Positions 33,669 through 43,751 of a stretch of 64,000 nt of DNA are shown in pieces (position 1 is the stretch's first letter; every line of letters begins with the position of its first letter). The translations under genes were made by a program, and so were the position numbers. The notes beneath the pieces are model-generated. The model was not told where the DNA came from. It searched no databases and was given only the letters and a program-made list of their open reading frames with translations. Origin of the DNA: Novosphingobium sp. (lineage in GTDB: Bacteria; Pseudomonadota; Alphaproteobacteria; Sphingomonadales; Sphingomonadaceae); NCBI RefSeq assembly GCF_027486195.1, contig NZ_JAIXPP010000001.1, positions 60,699 through 124,698 of the forward strand. The letters run 5' to 3'.

Positions 33669-34061
33669 ATGAAGAATCTTGCCCTGTGCGGCGCTGTCAT
33701 CCTGTTCGGCGCGTGCGCTGCGAATGCCCAGGCGGCTCCCCCCGCAAGCACCACCGCGCCCGCACCGCAATCGGCAACGCCTGCGCCGGTCGCGCCCAAG
33801 GCGGGCGACGTCGTCTATGACAACACCGGCCAGCAGGCCGGCTCGGTCGAGAGCGTCAACGGCAATGTCGTCGTGGTGGCGACCGAGCAAGGCAAGGGCT
33901 CGATGCCGCTGACCGAGTTCGCGATGGGCGAAAAAGGCCTGACGATGAACCACACGAAGGCCGAGCTCGAGACAGCGATCCGCAATGCGAAGGCGCCGGA
34001 GGGCCCGGCCGCCCAGACACCGAGCACCGCTGGCGAGGCCCCCAAGGCCCCCTCCAGCTAA
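33669..34061 (+). CDS. Exported protein with PRC-barrel-like core
   Basis: A 130-residue protein. The signal peptide is MKNLALCGAVILFGACAANA; a lipobox is not clear although Cys is present. A Pro/Ala/Thr linker follows, then a short beta-rich core (AGDVVYDNTGQQAGSVESV, NVVVVATEQGKGSMPLTEF) resembling a PRC-barrel half, then a Pro/Ala tail. ATG 33669 is chosen over ATG 33657 because GGAGG stands 6 nt upstream. Exported homologues of unknown function are common in sphingomonads. Confidence 0.7.
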   Translation: MKNLALCGAVILFGACAANAQAAPPASTTAPAPQSATPAPVAPKAGDVVYDNTGQQAGSVESVNGNVVVVATEQGKGSMPLTEFAMGEKGLTMNHTKAELETAIRNAKAPEGPAAQTPSTAGEAPKAPSS

Positions 34062-34071
34062 GCGTGATCGA

Positions 34072-34101
34072 GGGCGGTCCGGTCTATGCGCCGGGCCGCC
34101 C
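34072..34101. terminator. GC hairpin between convergent genes
   Basis: GGGCGGTCCGG (34072-34082) pairs with CCGGGCCGCCC (34091-34101), one G-T pair, 8-nt loop. It is shared by the exported-protein gene and the DUF2332 gene. Confidence 0.6.
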
Positions 34102-34137
34102 GCAGCCCGTCTGGAGCGGCTTGCGGGGCGGCCCCCA

Positions 34138-35253
34138 TCAGTCGTCCGGCCCCAGCCATTCGAACCATTCGGCATAGGGATGGCAACGCGCCGCCAGCCT
34201 GGGTTGGCCGGAGTGCGGACCGCCATCCCATTGGGTAACGCGCACTTCCACGGCGGTTCGCCCCTCGTTCCATTCGAGCCCGACGCGGACAAGCGGCCGC
34301 TCCGCCGCGGCGCGAGTGCCGGCGGCGGCCAGCAGGCGATCGATCGAAAGGCGCTCCGCCTCCGGCAGGTATTGCAGCACCATCGAATGGAACACCACGC
34401 GCCGCTCCCCGGCCGCCTGCGGTGCTGCCAGCTGGCGTGCCAGCCAGGTGCCGGCGCTGCCCTGCTCGATCCGGGGCGGCAACCGCTGCGCCAGCGCAAT
34501 GGCGCCGCGCAGCCGCTCGCTGCGGTCGCGCTCGCCGGGCCAGACATAGGCATGGAGCCGCTCGGCATCACCGGGCCTGCCCACATCAAGCGGGCTGAGA
34601 TCGACACCCTCGGCGCTGATGATCCTGAGCTTGCCCGGTCTGGGTGACCGTCCCGACCAGCGCGGGGCGATATGAACATCGCTGGCGGCATCGCCGACGC
34701 GCACCCCGCCGATGCACAGATCATAGTACGCAAGATTGAGATTGAGCCCGGCGCTGGAGCCGAGTTCGAACAGGCGGCACGGCATTTCGTGCTGCGCCGA
34801 AAGCTCCAGCAGCACTGCCGCCAGCCCGGCGATGCGGGCCACCTCGTTGGTCTGGGTCGGCCCGGTCAGCCACATAAGCAGGTCGTCCTCGCCATCGCGC
34901 AGCGCCAGCGCCAGCGCCGGATCCAGCCGCAGCGGAACCGGCACGGTCGCGGTGGTGGCAGCGGCGTAGATCACCTCGAGTTCGGGAAACCGGCCCGAGC
35001 GCGCCAGCGCATGGAGCCCGGCATTGAGGCGGAAGATGACGCCGGCGCTGGCCAGATCACCCGGCCATTCCTCGATGACACGGACAAGCGCCGGTGCGTG
35101 CCAGAGCGTCCGCGCGAGGCCTTCGAGCAGCGCCGCGACAAAGTGCTTGCCGAAACTCTGCGCCTTGGCCGCTTCGAGCAGGAGCTGCGCTTCGGCGCGC
35201 AGAGCGGGGCGCAGGCGGCAAGCGGGCTGGGCCCCGATGGCAGTGGTATACAT
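34138..35253 (-). CDS. DUF2332 family protein
   Basis: A 371-residue protein matching DUF2332: the TGPTQTNEVARIAGLAAVL and ELGSSAGLNLNLAYYDL segments are the family signature, the second resembling a Rossmann methyltransferase glycine-rich loop. The C-terminal part carries FHSMVLQYLPEAER and GPHSGQPRLA. No function is established for the family; a methyltransferase-like fold is likely. No operon partner is close, and no EcfG-type site is upstream. Confidence 0.85.
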   Translation of the reverse strand: MYTTAIGAQPACRLRPALRAEAQLLLEAAKAQSFGKHFVAALLEGLARTLWHAPALVRVIEEWPGDLASAGVIFRLNAGLHALARSGRFPELEVIYAAATTATVPVPLRLDPALALALRDGEDDLLMWLTGPTQTNEVARIAGLAAVLLELSAQHEMPCRLFELGSSAGLNLNLAYYDLCIGGVRVGDAASDVHIAPRWSGRSPRPGKLRIISAEGVDLSPLDVGRPGDAERLHAYVWPGERDRSERLRGAIALAQRLPPRIEQGSAGTWLARQLAAPQAAGERRVVFHSMVLQYLPEAERLSIDRLLAAAGTRAAAERPLVRVGLEWNEGRTAVEVRVTQWDGGPHSGQPRLAARCHPYAEWFEWLGPDD

Positions 35254-35466
35254 GGGGGCTCGCCTTCACGTCAGGATCGAGCCCCGATCTGCGGGAATTC
35301 ATTCCAAGTTTCAGGGAAAGCGCCCCCACGTAGAAGTACTTAAGGCACGCGCTACGAAACTGAAAAGCAAGCAATTAACCATCGTAGAACTGCGTAAGCA
35401 CGGGCTTGGCAGCACTTAATGTGATGGCGGTATCGACCAGCCTCGACGTTTTTACATGAGGTACCC

Positions 35467-37974
35467 ATGCGACACGCGCATCTCCTGGCTTCCACCCTGC
35501 TCGCGGCCACACTGGCCACCCCCGCTCTGGCTGGAGAGGCCAAAACCGCCACTGATCCGGCAAAGGCTGCCGAGGGTTCCGAAGCCAAGCCCGCAGCGGG
35601 CGGCAAGACCTTCAGCACCGGCGTTGCCAAGGGGCGCGATCTGCTCGACACCGCGATCTCGGCCAGCGTGATCGACGAAGCCGATCTCGCCAAGCTTTCG
35701 GTGAATTCGGTCGCGGGCATCTTGCAGAACATCCCGGGTATCCGCGCCGAGACTTCGGGCAATGATGGATTTTCCGCCATAACCGTTCGTGGCCTGCCGC
35801 TCTCGGCGGACGGCGCAAAGTATCTGCAGATCCAGGAAGATGGTCTGCCCGTTCTCGAATTCGGCGATATCCTCAGCGCCAATTCGGATATGTTCGTCCG
35901 TGCAGATCTTGCCGTTTCCCAGGTTCAGGTTATCCGCGGCGGATCGGCCTCGACCTTCACGTCCAACGCGCCGGGCGGCGTGGTCAACCTCATCTCGAAA
36001 ACTGGCGAGACCGCGGGTGGTGCAATCCAGGTTTCAAGCGGTATCGACCATGATCTCAATCGCATCGATTTTGCCTATGGCAGTCCGCTGGGCGATGGTT
36101 GGCGCGCCCATGTCGGCGGGTTTTTCCGTCAGGGCGAAGGGCCGCGGAAGATCGGTTACGATGGCTTCCGCGGCGGCCAGTTCAGAGGCAACCTGACCAA
36201 GCAGTTCGCCAATGGCTACATCCGCTTCTACGGCAAGTACCTTGATGACCGGCAGCCCAACTACACGCTCTATCCGGTACTGGTCTCCGGTACCAACGGC
36301 GCGCCCAGAATTGCTGACCTTCCGGGCAACAATGTGCGCGGCGATGCCTATGAATCGCAGTTCGGGGCACGCTATCTCGGCGTCGATCAAAACAACCGCC
36401 CGACCGCCTATGATGCGCGCAACGGCATTCGCGGCATCAGCAAATCGATCGGCCTAGAGGCGCAGTTCGATGTGGCGGAATGGACGGTCAGCAATCGTTT
36501 CCGCTTCTCCGATCTCAGCGGCGACTACAATGATAACATTCCGTTTCTGACAGCGCCTGCCCCCATTCTGGCGGGGGTGCTTGGCGGCCCGGGAGCGACC
36601 CTTGGCTATGCTGCTGGGCCGCAGAGCGGGCAAGTGATTGCAGATGCCCGGCCGCTCTCACTCACCGTTCGGATCAATTACAAGCAGAACCAGCTTGATA
36701 ACCTGACCAACGATCTGCGGGCCAGTCGCGTCTGGATTGTGGGCTCGGGTAAGCTCACGACGACCGCCGGCGTATACAAGTCGACACAGTCGATCTCAAA
36801 CTTTGGGAATTTGGCTAGCACCATCAATGATTTGGCGGGAGGCGGCCGAAATGCACCTGTCAATGTGACAAGTGGCAGCGGTGTCCCGCTGAGCGACAAC
36901 GGCGTGTATGCCTATGGGCTCACCTTGGGCGTTCCGGTCGCCGCCCAACGCGTCCACAATGAACTGACGACCAGTGTTCTGGCACCGTATGGTTCGGTCA
37001 ATTACCAGATCGGCAAGCTATCGCTGGGCGCCAGCGTTCGTTGGGATCGTGGCAAGATGCGTGGTTCCATTGCCAAAGCCGAGTTCGGTGGCAATGCGCC
37101 GAGTTCGGCCGCGATCGACGTCAACGGCGACGGAACAATATCGGTTGCAGAAAGCAATGTCGCAATTCTCGCGCTCGGCAAGTCCGCTGCGGTGGACTAC
37201 AACTATGACTATCTGTCGTATTCAGCGGGTGTGAACTACCGGTTTGCCGAGCCGTTCTCCGCCTTTGCCCGCTACAGTCGCGGTGCCCGCGCCAATGCCG
37301 ATCGTATTTTGGGCGCAGCCTCGCTCAACCCGGCGACCGGCAAGCTGCTCGATCCCTCGGTCGCCTTTGGCGCAGTGAAGCAGGCCGAACTGGGCATGAA
37401 GTTCCGCAAGGGAGGGCTGACAGCCTACATCACCGGCTTCTGGGCATCGACCGCCGAGCGCAACTTCCAGCTCGCCGCAAATGCCAGCGGGCAGGCCGTC
37501 GTAGTTCAGCTCAACCGCACCTATAGCGCGACGGGCATCGAGTTCGAGGGTGAGGCGCGCCATGGTCCGTTTTCGCTGACGCTGGGCGCAACCTGGACCA
37601 ATGCACACATCGACAAGGATCGCGCGGATCCGACGCTTGAAGGCAACCGCCCGCGCCATATCCCGACGTTTTCGTTCCAGGCCCGCCCGCAGGTGGAACT
37701 GGGCAAGTTTACGCTGGGCAGCGTGATCAACGGCACGACCAGCAGCTTTGCACAGGACAGCAATATCCTGAAGCAGCCTGGCTATGTGATCTTCAGCCCG
37801 TTCGTGCAGGTGCGCCCGGTCGATCGGGTGCAGATCGGGATCAACGCCTTCAACGTGTTCAACACACTGGCAATCGTCCAACTCGCCTCGGCAGCGATCC
37901 CGCCGAGCGGCCTCGTCAACGCGCAGGTCATGAACGGCCGTACCGTGACCGCCTCGCTGCGTTACGCGTTCTGA
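35467..37974 (+). CDS. TonB-dependent receptor with EF-hand-like loop (paralogue A)
   Basis: An 835-residue receptor with a signal peptide ending at ALAGE, a plug (NIPGIRAETSG, QIQEDGLPVLEFGD, RGGSASTFTSNAPGG) and a barrel ending ASLRYAF. Residues 551-562 read DVNGDGTISVAE, a canonical EF-hand calcium loop (D-x-N-x-D-G-x-I-x3-E), in what should be an extracellular loop. The plug is strikingly similar to that of the receptor at 43752-46244, so the two are paralogues flanking the MCP and the meta-cleavage cassette. The ligand is unknown. ATG 35467 follows GAGGTACC. Confidence 0.93.
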   Translation: MRHAHLLASTLLAATLATPALAGEAKTATDPAKAAEGSEAKPAAGGKTFSTGVAKGRDLLDTAISASVIDEADLAKLSVNSVAGILQNIPGIRAETSGNDGFSAITVRGLPLSADGAKYLQIQEDGLPVLEFGDILSANSDMFVRADLAVSQVQVIRGGSASTFTSNAPGGVVNLISKTGETAGGAIQVSSGIDHDLNRIDFAYGSPLGDGWRAHVGGFFRQGEGPRKIGYDGFRGGQFRGNLTKQFANGYIRFYGKYLDDRQPNYTLYPVLVSGTNGAPRIADLPGNNVRGDAYESQFGARYLGVDQNNRPTAYDARNGIRGISKSIGLEAQFDVAEWTVSNRFRFSDLSGDYNDNIPFLTAPAPILAGVLGGPGATLGYAAGPQSGQVIADARPLSLTVRINYKQNQLDNLTNDLRASRVWIVGSGKLTTTAGVYKSTQSISNFGNLASTINDLAGGGRNAPVNVTSGSGVPLSDNGVYAYGLTLGVPVAAQRVHNELTTSVLAPYGSVNYQIGKLSLGASVRWDRGKMRGSIAKAEFGGNAPSSAAIDVNGDGTISVAESNVAILALGKSAAVDYNYDYLSYSAGVNYRFAEPFSAFARYSRGARANADRILGAASLNPATGKLLDPSVAFGAVKQAELGMKFRKGGLTAYITGFWASTAERNFQLAANASGQAVVVQLNRTYSATGIEFEGEARHGPFSLTLGATWTNAHIDKDRADPTLEGNRPRHIPTFSFQARPQVELGKFTLGSVINGTTSSFAQDSNILKQPGYVIFSPFVQVRPVDRVQIGINAFNVFNTLAIVQLASAAIPPSGLVNAQVMNGRTVTASLRYAF

Positions 37975-37979
37975 TGGGA

Positions 37980-38011
37980 GCAGCCCGCATGGCACCGGCC
38001 ATGCGGGCTGC
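37980..38011 (+). terminator. Hairpin after the first paralogous receptor
   Basis: A perfect 13-bp stem (GCAGCCCGCATGG, 37980-37992, with 37999-38011) and a 6-nt loop, starting 6 bp after the stop. There is no T-tract. It separates the receptor from the chemoreceptor gene. Confidence 0.6.
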
Positions 38012-38060
38012 CCCTGCCCCTCAAGACCCTGTTTCAACGCCATCAAGGAATTGAGATACC

Positions 38061-39887
38061 GTGTTCGACCGCATGAACATTCCGCGCAGGCTTGGTCTGT
38101 CCTTCGTCACGCTCATCGCCGCGGCGGCGATCATGATGATTGTGTTCGGCATCAGTCTTGGCATGGTCTCAAGCGTGACCGCGCGCAACACGGCCAGCCA
38201 GGACGTGCTGGCCGATACACTGACTCTGGAAACAGCGTTGCTGCGGCAGAACAGCCAGTTGCGCGGATTTCTGGTGACGGCTGATGAGAGCTACCTCAAA
38301 TCCTACTACGAAGGCCGCGACGATTACGACAAGGCCTCGGCTTCGCTTGAAGCCCAGCTGACCGAACCGCAGCTCAAGGACCTCGTGCTGCGATCGCGCG
38401 CCGAAACGCTGAAATGGCGCGAGAACTGGGGCGACAAATATGTCGCACTGGTCAAGTCCGGGCAGCGTGATGCCGCGCAGGAGGCGATCCGCGCTGCCGG
38501 CAAGGCCGTGCTGGTGACAGAAGCAGTCTTGCCCTTGCGCGAAATCAGGGATGCCAAGGCCAAGGAAATCATCGAGGAAACGCAGCGCCAGGCCTCGGCG
38601 ATCCTGTTTGCGTGGATCGCGCTCGGTCTGGGCGGAGCGACGCTGATCGGCCTTGCGCTGTTCATGGCGCGCCGCCTCTCGCGCTCGATCGCCACGCCGA
38701 TCACCGAACTGACCCGGACCATGTCGGCGCTCGCCCAAGGCCAGACGGATGGCATGGTCCCCGGCACGGACCGGGTCGACGAACTGGGCGACATGGCCAA
38801 GGCCGTGCTGGTGTTCCGCGATGCCACGCTCGAACGCGATCGTTCGGTCAAGGAACGCGAGGAGGCCATGGCCAAGATCGGGAGCCATCTTGCATCGGTC
38901 GCGCACTCCGATCTTTCGGTCCGGCTGCACGATGTCCCGCCGGCCTTCCAGTCTGTCGCAAATGACTTCAACGATGCAATGGAGCGGCTCTGTCAGGCGA
39001 TGGGCCTCGTCCAGCAGAGCATCGTCGCGATCAACCTCACCTCCAATGAGATCCAGCAGGCGACCACCGACCTCGCCGGGCGCAGCGAGCAGCAGGCGGC
39101 CAGCCTTCAGGCGTCTTCATCGGCAATGGACCGACTGACCACGCAGATCGAGGACTATGCCAAGATTGCCTCCAATGTCAGCGGCTCGATGGTCGAGGCT
39201 CGCGGCGAAGCGGAAAGCGGCGGCAAGGTGGTGAGCCGCGCGATCGAGGCGATGGATAACGTGGCCCGCGCGAGCGGCGAGATTTCGGACATCACCACGA
39301 TGATCGACGGGATTGCCTTCCAGACCAATCTCCTTGCGCTCAATGCCGGGGTCGAGGCCGCCCGCGCGGGTGAGGCAGGCAAGGGCTTTGCCGTTGTCGC
39401 ATCCGAAGTGCGCGCGCTGGCGCTGCGGGCGACCGAAGCGGCCAATGCGATCAAGCTGCGTGTTGCCGCAGTGACTGGCCACGTCGAATCCGGCGTCTCG
39501 CTGGTCAACGAAACAGGCACCGCACTCCAGACGATCATCGACCGCGTGAGCACGGTCACCGCCTCGGTCTCGACAATCGCCGAGACAGCGGGCGAGCAGA
39601 GCCTGGCGCTGCGCAAGATCAGCAAGGCGATCAGCGCGATGGACCAGATGACCCAGCAGAACGCGGCGATGGTCGAGGAAACCAATGCCGCGACCAAGAA
39701 CCTCACGCAGGAGGCAACCCAGCTCAGCACGGCCTTTGCCAGCTTCCGGATCGGAAACGAGCCCAAGCGCCAGTTCGCGCCCGCCCCGATGAAGCGAGCG
39801 CCCGTTGCCGCACCCACCCGGCCGGTGCATGCGGTGCCCGCCATCAGCGGGAACCTTGCGATCGAGAGCGATTGGGCCGAGTTCTAG
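38061..39887 (+). CDS. Methyl-accepting chemotaxis protein with CHASE3 sensor
   Basis: A 608-residue chemoreceptor. TM1 is at about 13-38, followed by a periplasmic CHASE3 domain (about 45-180; [24 protein letters not shown]). TM2 is at about 185-210, HAMP at about 213-265, and the signalling domain holds the conserved hairpin tip ([22 protein letters not shown]). GTG 38061 has AAGGAA 10 nt upstream; ATG 38073 is the alternative. There is no C-terminal CheR-binding pentapeptide. It lies between two paralogous receptors and upstream of a catabolic cassette, so sensing the same compound is plausible. Confidence 0.92.
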   Translation: MFDRMNIPRRLGLSFVTLIAAAAIMMIVFGISLGMVSSVTARNTASQDVLADTLTLETALLRQNSQLRGFLVTADESYLKSYYEGRDDYDKASASLEAQLTEPQLKDLVLRSRAETLKWRENWGDKYVALVKSGQRDAAQEAIRAAGKAVLVTEAVLPLREIRDAKAKEIIEETQRQASAILFAWIALGLGGATLIGLALFMARRLSRSIATPITELTRTMSALAQGQTDGMVPGTDRVDELGDMAKAVLVFRDATLERDRSVKEREEAMAKIGSHLASVAHSDLSVRLHDVPPAFQSVANDFNDAMERLCQAMGLVQQSIVAINLTSNEIQQATTDLAGRSEQQAASLQASSSAMDRLTTQIEDYAKIASNVSGSMVEARGEAESGGKVVSRAIEAMDNVARASGEISDITTMIDGIAFQTNLLALNAGVEAARAGEAGKGFAVVASEVRALALRATEAANAIKLRVAAVTGHVESGVSLVNETGTALQTIIDRVSTVTASVSTIAETAGEQSLALRKISKAISAMDQMTQQNAAMVEETNAATKNLTQEATQLSTAFASFRIGNEPKRQFAPAPMKRAPVAAPTRPVHAVPAISGNLAIESDWAEF

Positions 39888-39942
39888 CGGTCGAAGCCTG
39901 CGAAGAAGCCTCCGCGCGGGCTCGGCCCTATCGAGAATGCGA

Positions 39943-40698
39943 TCACCCGCCGAACGCGGTGCGCTCGATGTCCCTTGCCGCCGCGCTCAGGGCGGGCAGG
40001 AGTTCTTCGGGGGGCCGCACCTGCTCGCCGAATTGCGAGCTTGAAATCGCCGCCAGCACGCGGCCATCAGGCCACATCACAGGCACCGCGGCGCAGACCA
40101 GCCCGTCCGCCACTTCCTGCGCGTCGAAGGCAAAGCCTTGTGCCCGCACGCGCTCAAGCTCATCGGCAATCGCGTCTGGATCGGTAATCGTGCGCGCTGT
40201 CAGCGCCGGAAACGGCCCGGTTGCGAGATAAGCGCGCCGGTGATCGTCGGGCAGGTTGGCCAGCAGCACCTTGCCGATGCCCGAGCAATAGGCTTCGAGC
40301 TGCATGCCGACCCGGCTGAACAGCGCCCCTGCCCCTTGCCCGGTCTTGACGCGGTAGGTCACCATGTCGTTCTCGAACGTGCCGAGCTGGACGACAGTGC
40401 CGCTTTCCGCCGCCAGCCGGTGCAGCACCGGCGCAGCGCAAGCGGCCACGATCTGCTTCTCGTCGAGCCGGTGGAGCATGCCGATCAGGCGCGGCCCGGC
40501 GATATGCCGCCGCGCTGCATCGCGCGCGAGATAGCCCTCTTCCACCAGCGTCGCGACTTGCCGGTGCGCGGTCGCCACCGGCATGCCGATCCCCCGCGCG
40601 ATCGCGGCGATGCCCGATTGTCCGCCATCGGCCAGCACGGCATCGAGCATCGCCAGCGTACGGCGGAAGGCCGCGACCTTGGGAGTCCCGTTTCTCAT
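39943..40698 (-). CDS. IclR family transcriptional regulator
   Basis: A 251-residue regulator with an N-terminal winged helix (FRRTLAMLDAVLADGG, GIAAIARGIGMPVATAHRQV) and a C-terminal IclR ligand domain (SRVGMQLEAYCSGIGKVLLANLP). ATG 40698 is used; GTG 40710 in the same frame is possible. It is divergent from and 88 bp away from the hydratase gene. It most likely controls the hydratase-dehydrogenase-aldolase operon in response to an aromatic acid or ring-cleavage product, as for MhpR/PcaR-type members. Confidence 0.9.
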   Translation of the reverse strand: MRNGTPKVAAFRRTLAMLDAVLADGGQSGIAAIARGIGMPVATAHRQVATLVEEGYLARDAARRHIAGPRLIGMLHRLDEKQIVAACAAPVLHRLAAESGTVVQLGTFENDMVTYRVKTGQGAGALFSRVGMQLEAYCSGIGKVLLANLPDDHRRAYLATGPFPALTARTITDPDAIADELERVRAQGFAFDAQEVADGLVCAAVPVMWPDGRVLAAISSSQFGEQVRPPEELLPALSAAARDIERTAFGG

Positions 40699-40707
40699 AT
40701 AGTGAGA
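40693..40707. promoter_or_regulatory. Inverted repeat TCTCATATAGTGAGA, candidate IclR operator
   Basis: TCTCA and TGAGA arms around 5 nt, overlapping the regulator's start codon, in the divergent space to the hydratase gene. This fits autoregulation. Confidence 0.4.
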
Positions 40708-40786
40708 CACTAGGCCTGCCCCGCTCTAGGCACAACCGCGCGTGGCCCCTATCGACAGGGCATCGAACCGCAGCAGAGAACCCGCC

Positions 40787-41572
40787 ATGAACTGCCCGAC
40801 CCATGCCGCGCTCGCAGAGCGTCTGCGCAACGCCTACACAAGCGGCACCGTGCCGCCCTTGCGCGACGGGCTGGCCCCCACCGATGCCGTCGGCGCCTAT
40901 GCCGTGCAGGAAATCAACACGCGCTTCTGGGAAGCGCAAGGCCGCCGCATCGTCGGCCGCAAGGCGGGGCTGACGGCCAAGGCAGTCCAGGCCCAGCTCG
41001 GTGTCGACCAGCCCGATTTCGGCGTGCTGTTCGATGACATGCGCGTGACCGATGGCGGCACGCTCGATCCCGCAACGTGCATCCAGCCCAAAGCCGAGGC
41101 GGAGATTGCCTTCGTGCTGGCCGCTGATCTCCCCTCACCCGGCACGACGCCCGAGCAGGTCGCTGCCGCCGTCGCCACGGTCCACGCCGCGATCGAGATC
41201 GTCGACAGCCGCATCGCCGACTGGAAGATCACGTTCGCCGATACCGTGGCCGACAATGGCTCCTCGGCCTTCTTCGTGCTCGCGGCGCAAGGCCTGCCAC
41301 TAGCCGGACTCGATCTGGAAGGCGCCGCGATGGAAATGACGTTCGACGGCACAGTCGTCTCGACCGGGATCGGCGCGGCGGCGCTCGGCAATCCGCTGAA
41401 CGCCGCAGCCTGGCTGGCGCAGACTTTGGCCGCGCGCGGCGAACCCCTGAAGGCAGGCGACATCGTCCTCGCCGGAGCGATTGGCCCGATGGTGACGCTG
41501 CAACCGGGCGTGACAGTCTGCACCAAAGTCGCCGGGATCGGAGAGTGCCGCTTCACTTATGGAGACGCCTGA
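40787..41572 (+). CDS. mhpD: 2-keto-4-pentenoate hydratase (2-oxopent-4-enoate hydratase)
   Basis: A 261-residue member of the FAH-fold hydratase/decarboxylase family. [23 protein letters not shown] and [10 protein letters not shown] (metal-binding Glu residues) are diagnostic, with [11 protein letters not shown] in the middle. It adds water to 2-oxopent-4-enoate to give 4-hydroxy-2-oxovalerate. The related 4-oxalocrotonate decarboxylase is a possible alternative, but the next two genes encode the two steps that follow the hydratase. ATG 40787; the stop is 1 bp before the next ATG. Confidence 0.88.
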   Translation: MNCPTHAALAERLRNAYTSGTVPPLRDGLAPTDAVGAYAVQEINTRFWEAQGRRIVGRKAGLTAKAVQAQLGVDQPDFGVLFDDMRVTDGGTLDPATCIQPKAEAEIAFVLAADLPSPGTTPEQVAAAVATVHAAIEIVDSRIADWKITFADTVADNGSSAFFVLAAQGLPLAGLDLEGAAMEMTFDGTVVSTGIGAAALGNPLNAAAWLAQTLAARGEPLKAGDIVLAGAIGPMVTLQPGVTVCTKVAGIGECRFTYGDA

Positions 41573-41573
41573 T

Positions 41574-42518
41574 ATGGCCCAGACCCCAACCGCCAAGACC
41601 AAAGTCGCGATCATCGGTTCGGGCAACATCGGCACCGATCTGATGATCAAGGTCATGCGCCTCTCCGATGTGCTGGAGATGGGCGTGATGGTCGGCATAG
41701 ACCCCGCGTCCGACGGCCTCGCCCGCGCCGCGCGGATGGGGGTTGCGACCACTGCCGAAGGGATCGACGGCCTCCTCGCCATGCCCGAATTCGCCGATAT
41801 CGGCATCGTCTTCGATGCAACCAGCGCCGGCGCGCACCAGCGCAACAGCGAACTGGTGCTCGCGGCGGGCAAGCGGATGATCGACCTCACCCCCGCCGCC
41901 ATCGGGCCCTACACCGTCCCGCCGGTCAACGGCGAGGCGAACCTCGATGCCCTCAACGTCAACATGGTGACCTGCGGCGGGCAGGCGACAATCCCCATCG
42001 TCGCGGCGGTAAACCGCGTCGCCAAGGTCCATTACGGCGAGATCGTCGCCTCGATCTCCTCGAAGAGCGCAGGCCCCGGCACCCGCGCCAATATCGACGA
42101 ATTCACCGAGACCACCAGTCAGGCGATCATGGATGTCGGCGGGGCAACGCGCGGCAAGGCGATCATCGTGCTCAACCCCGCCGAACCGCCGCTGATCATG
42201 CGCGATACGGTCTATTGCCTGTGCGAAGAGGCTGACCGCGAGGCGATCCGCCAGTCGGTGCATGATATGGTCGCCGAAGTGCAGAGCTACGTGCCCGGCT
42301 ACCGGCTCAAACAGGCGGTGCAGTTTGAAAGCATCGGCGGCAACAAGCCACTGCGGATCCCGGAAATGGGCGGCAGCTTCACCGGCCTCAAGGTCTCCGT
42401 CTTCCTCGAAGTGGAAGGCGCGGCGCACTATCTGCCGGCCTATGCCGGCAATCTCGATATCATGACCTCGGCCGCGATGAAAACTGCCGAGAAGATCGCG
42501 ACAAGGATGGCCGCATGA
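41574..42518 (+). CDS. mhpF: Acetaldehyde dehydrogenase (acylating)
   Basis: A 314-residue enzyme with a Rossmann N-terminus ([12 protein letters not shown]), the catalytic Cys134 in [13 protein letters not shown] and a C-terminal dimerisation part ([18 protein letters not shown]). It converts acetaldehyde, CoA and NAD+ to acetyl-CoA, and in this family is channelled in complex with the aldolase. ATG 41574 follows GGAGACGCC; an in-frame ATG at 41559 would overlap the hydratase gene. Its stop overlaps the aldolase start (ATGA). Confidence 0.94.
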   Translation: MAQTPTAKTKVAIIGSGNIGTDLMIKVMRLSDVLEMGVMVGIDPASDGLARAARMGVATTAEGIDGLLAMPEFADIGIVFDATSAGAHQRNSELVLAAGKRMIDLTPAAIGPYTVPPVNGEANLDALNVNMVTCGGQATIPIVAAVNRVAKVHYGEIVASISSKSAGPGTRANIDEFTETTSQAIMDVGGATRGKAIIVLNPAEPPLIMRDTVYCLCEEADREAIRQSVHDMVAEVQSYVPGYRLKQAVQFESIGGNKPLRIPEMGGSFTGLKVSVFLEVEGAAHYLPAYAGNLDIMTSAAMKTAEKIATRMAA

Positions 42519-43549
42519 GCTTCGACCCCACCGAGCAAAAGCTCTACATCCAGGATGTTACCCTGCGTGACGGGATGCACGCGATCCGCCACCAGTACGG
42601 GCTGGATCACGTCCAGAAGATCGCCCGCGCGCTCGATCTGGCCAAAGTCGACGCCATCGAAGTCGCGCATGGCGACGGGCTGCAAGGCTCCAGTTTCAAC
42701 TACGGCTTTGGCGCCTACACCGATTGGGACTGGATCGGTGCCGTCGCCGAAGTGCTCGAACACAGCGTGCTCACCACGCTGCTCCTCCCCGGTATCGGCA
42801 CGGTCCATGATCTCAAGCACGCCTGCGAAATGGGTGTGAAATCCGTCCGCATTGCCACGCATTGCACCGAGGCGGACGTCTCGAAGCAGCACATCGAGGC
42901 CGCGCGCAGCCTCGGTATGGACGTCTCGGGCTTCCTGATGATGAGCCACATGTCGCCGCCAGAGGCGCTCGCGCAGCAGGCCAAGCTGATGGAAAGCTAC
43001 GGCGCCCACTGCGTCTACGTGACGGACAGCGGCGGCGCGATGAACATGGACGAATATGCCGCGCGCCTTCAGGCTTACGACCGCGTACTGAAGCCCGAAA
43101 CCCAGCGCGGCGTGCACGCGCACCACAACCTCAGCCTCGGCGTGGCGAACTCCATCGTTGCGGTGCAGAACGGCGCAGTGCGGGTCGATGCCAGCCTTGC
43201 GGGCATGGGCGCAGGCGCAGGCAATGCCCCGCTCGAAGTGTTCATCGCCGCCGCAGACCGCATGGGCTGGAACCACGGCTGCGATCTCTATGCACTGATG
43301 GACGCTGCCGAAGACCTCGTGCGGCCCCTGCAAGACCGGCCCGTGCGCGTGGACCGCGAAACGCTGACGCTAGGCTACGCCGGCGTCTACTCCAGCTTCC
43401 TGCGCCACGCAGAAAAGGCGAGCGCCGACTACGGCGTCGATACCCGCGCGATCCTTGCCGAAGCGGGCCGCCGCAAGATGGTCGGCGGACAGGAGGACAT
43501 GATCGTCGATATCGCGCTCGATCTGGCCGGGGGCCTTCAGGATAGCTGA
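42515..43549 (+). CDS. mhpE: 4-hydroxy-2-oxovalerate aldolase
   Basis: A 344-residue HMG-like aldolase: [14 protein letters not shown] at the N-terminus (Arg18, Asp19, His22 as catalytic and metal residues), [13 protein letters not shown] (metal-binding HxH) and a C-terminal DmpG communication domain. It splits 4-hydroxy-2-oxovalerate to pyruvate and acetaldehyde, which pass to the acetaldehyde dehydrogenase partner. It is translationally coupled to that gene. It ends the cassette; no extradiol dioxygenase or upper-pathway gene is next to it. Confidence 0.95.
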   Translation: MSFDPTEQKLYIQDVTLRDGMHAIRHQYGLDHVQKIARALDLAKVDAIEVAHGDGLQGSSFNYGFGAYTDWDWIGAVAEVLEHSVLTTLLLPGIGTVHDLKHACEMGVKSVRIATHCTEADVSKQHIEAARSLGMDVSGFLMMSHMSPPEALAQQAKLMESYGAHCVYVTDSGGAMNMDEYAARLQAYDRVLKPETQRGVHAHHNLSLGVANSIVAVQNGAVRVDASLAGMGAGAGNAPLEVFIAAADRMGWNHGCDLYALMDAAEDLVRPLQDRPVRVDRETLTLGYAGVYSSFLRHAEKASADYGVDTRAILAEAGRRKMVGGQEDMIVDIALDLAGGLQDS

Positions 43550-43713
43550 GTTACTTCCGAGCTTGCAGGGGATGAATTCTGCACTACGTGAAAGCCGAAT
43601 ATTCGACTTATCGCCCTGTAAATCATAATAAAAAATTCATCTCATTTCGCACGACAGCATTAAGGGTACTCCTCAATGCTCCAAACCAACTAACGAAAAC
43701 AATTCTTTCTATT

Positions 43714-43745
43714 TCTCCCGCCATCCATTTGGTCACTGCGGGAGA
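43714..43745 (+). promoter_or_regulatory. Hairpin that would hide the ribosome binding site of the second paralogous receptor
   Basis: TCTCCCGC (43714-43721) pairs perfectly with GCGGGAGA (43738-43745), which contains the Shine-Dalgarno GGGAGA; the ATG is at 43752. The 202-bp leader from 43550 is AT-rich and otherwise shows no gene. Confidence 0.5.
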
Positions 43746-43751
43746 TATTGA

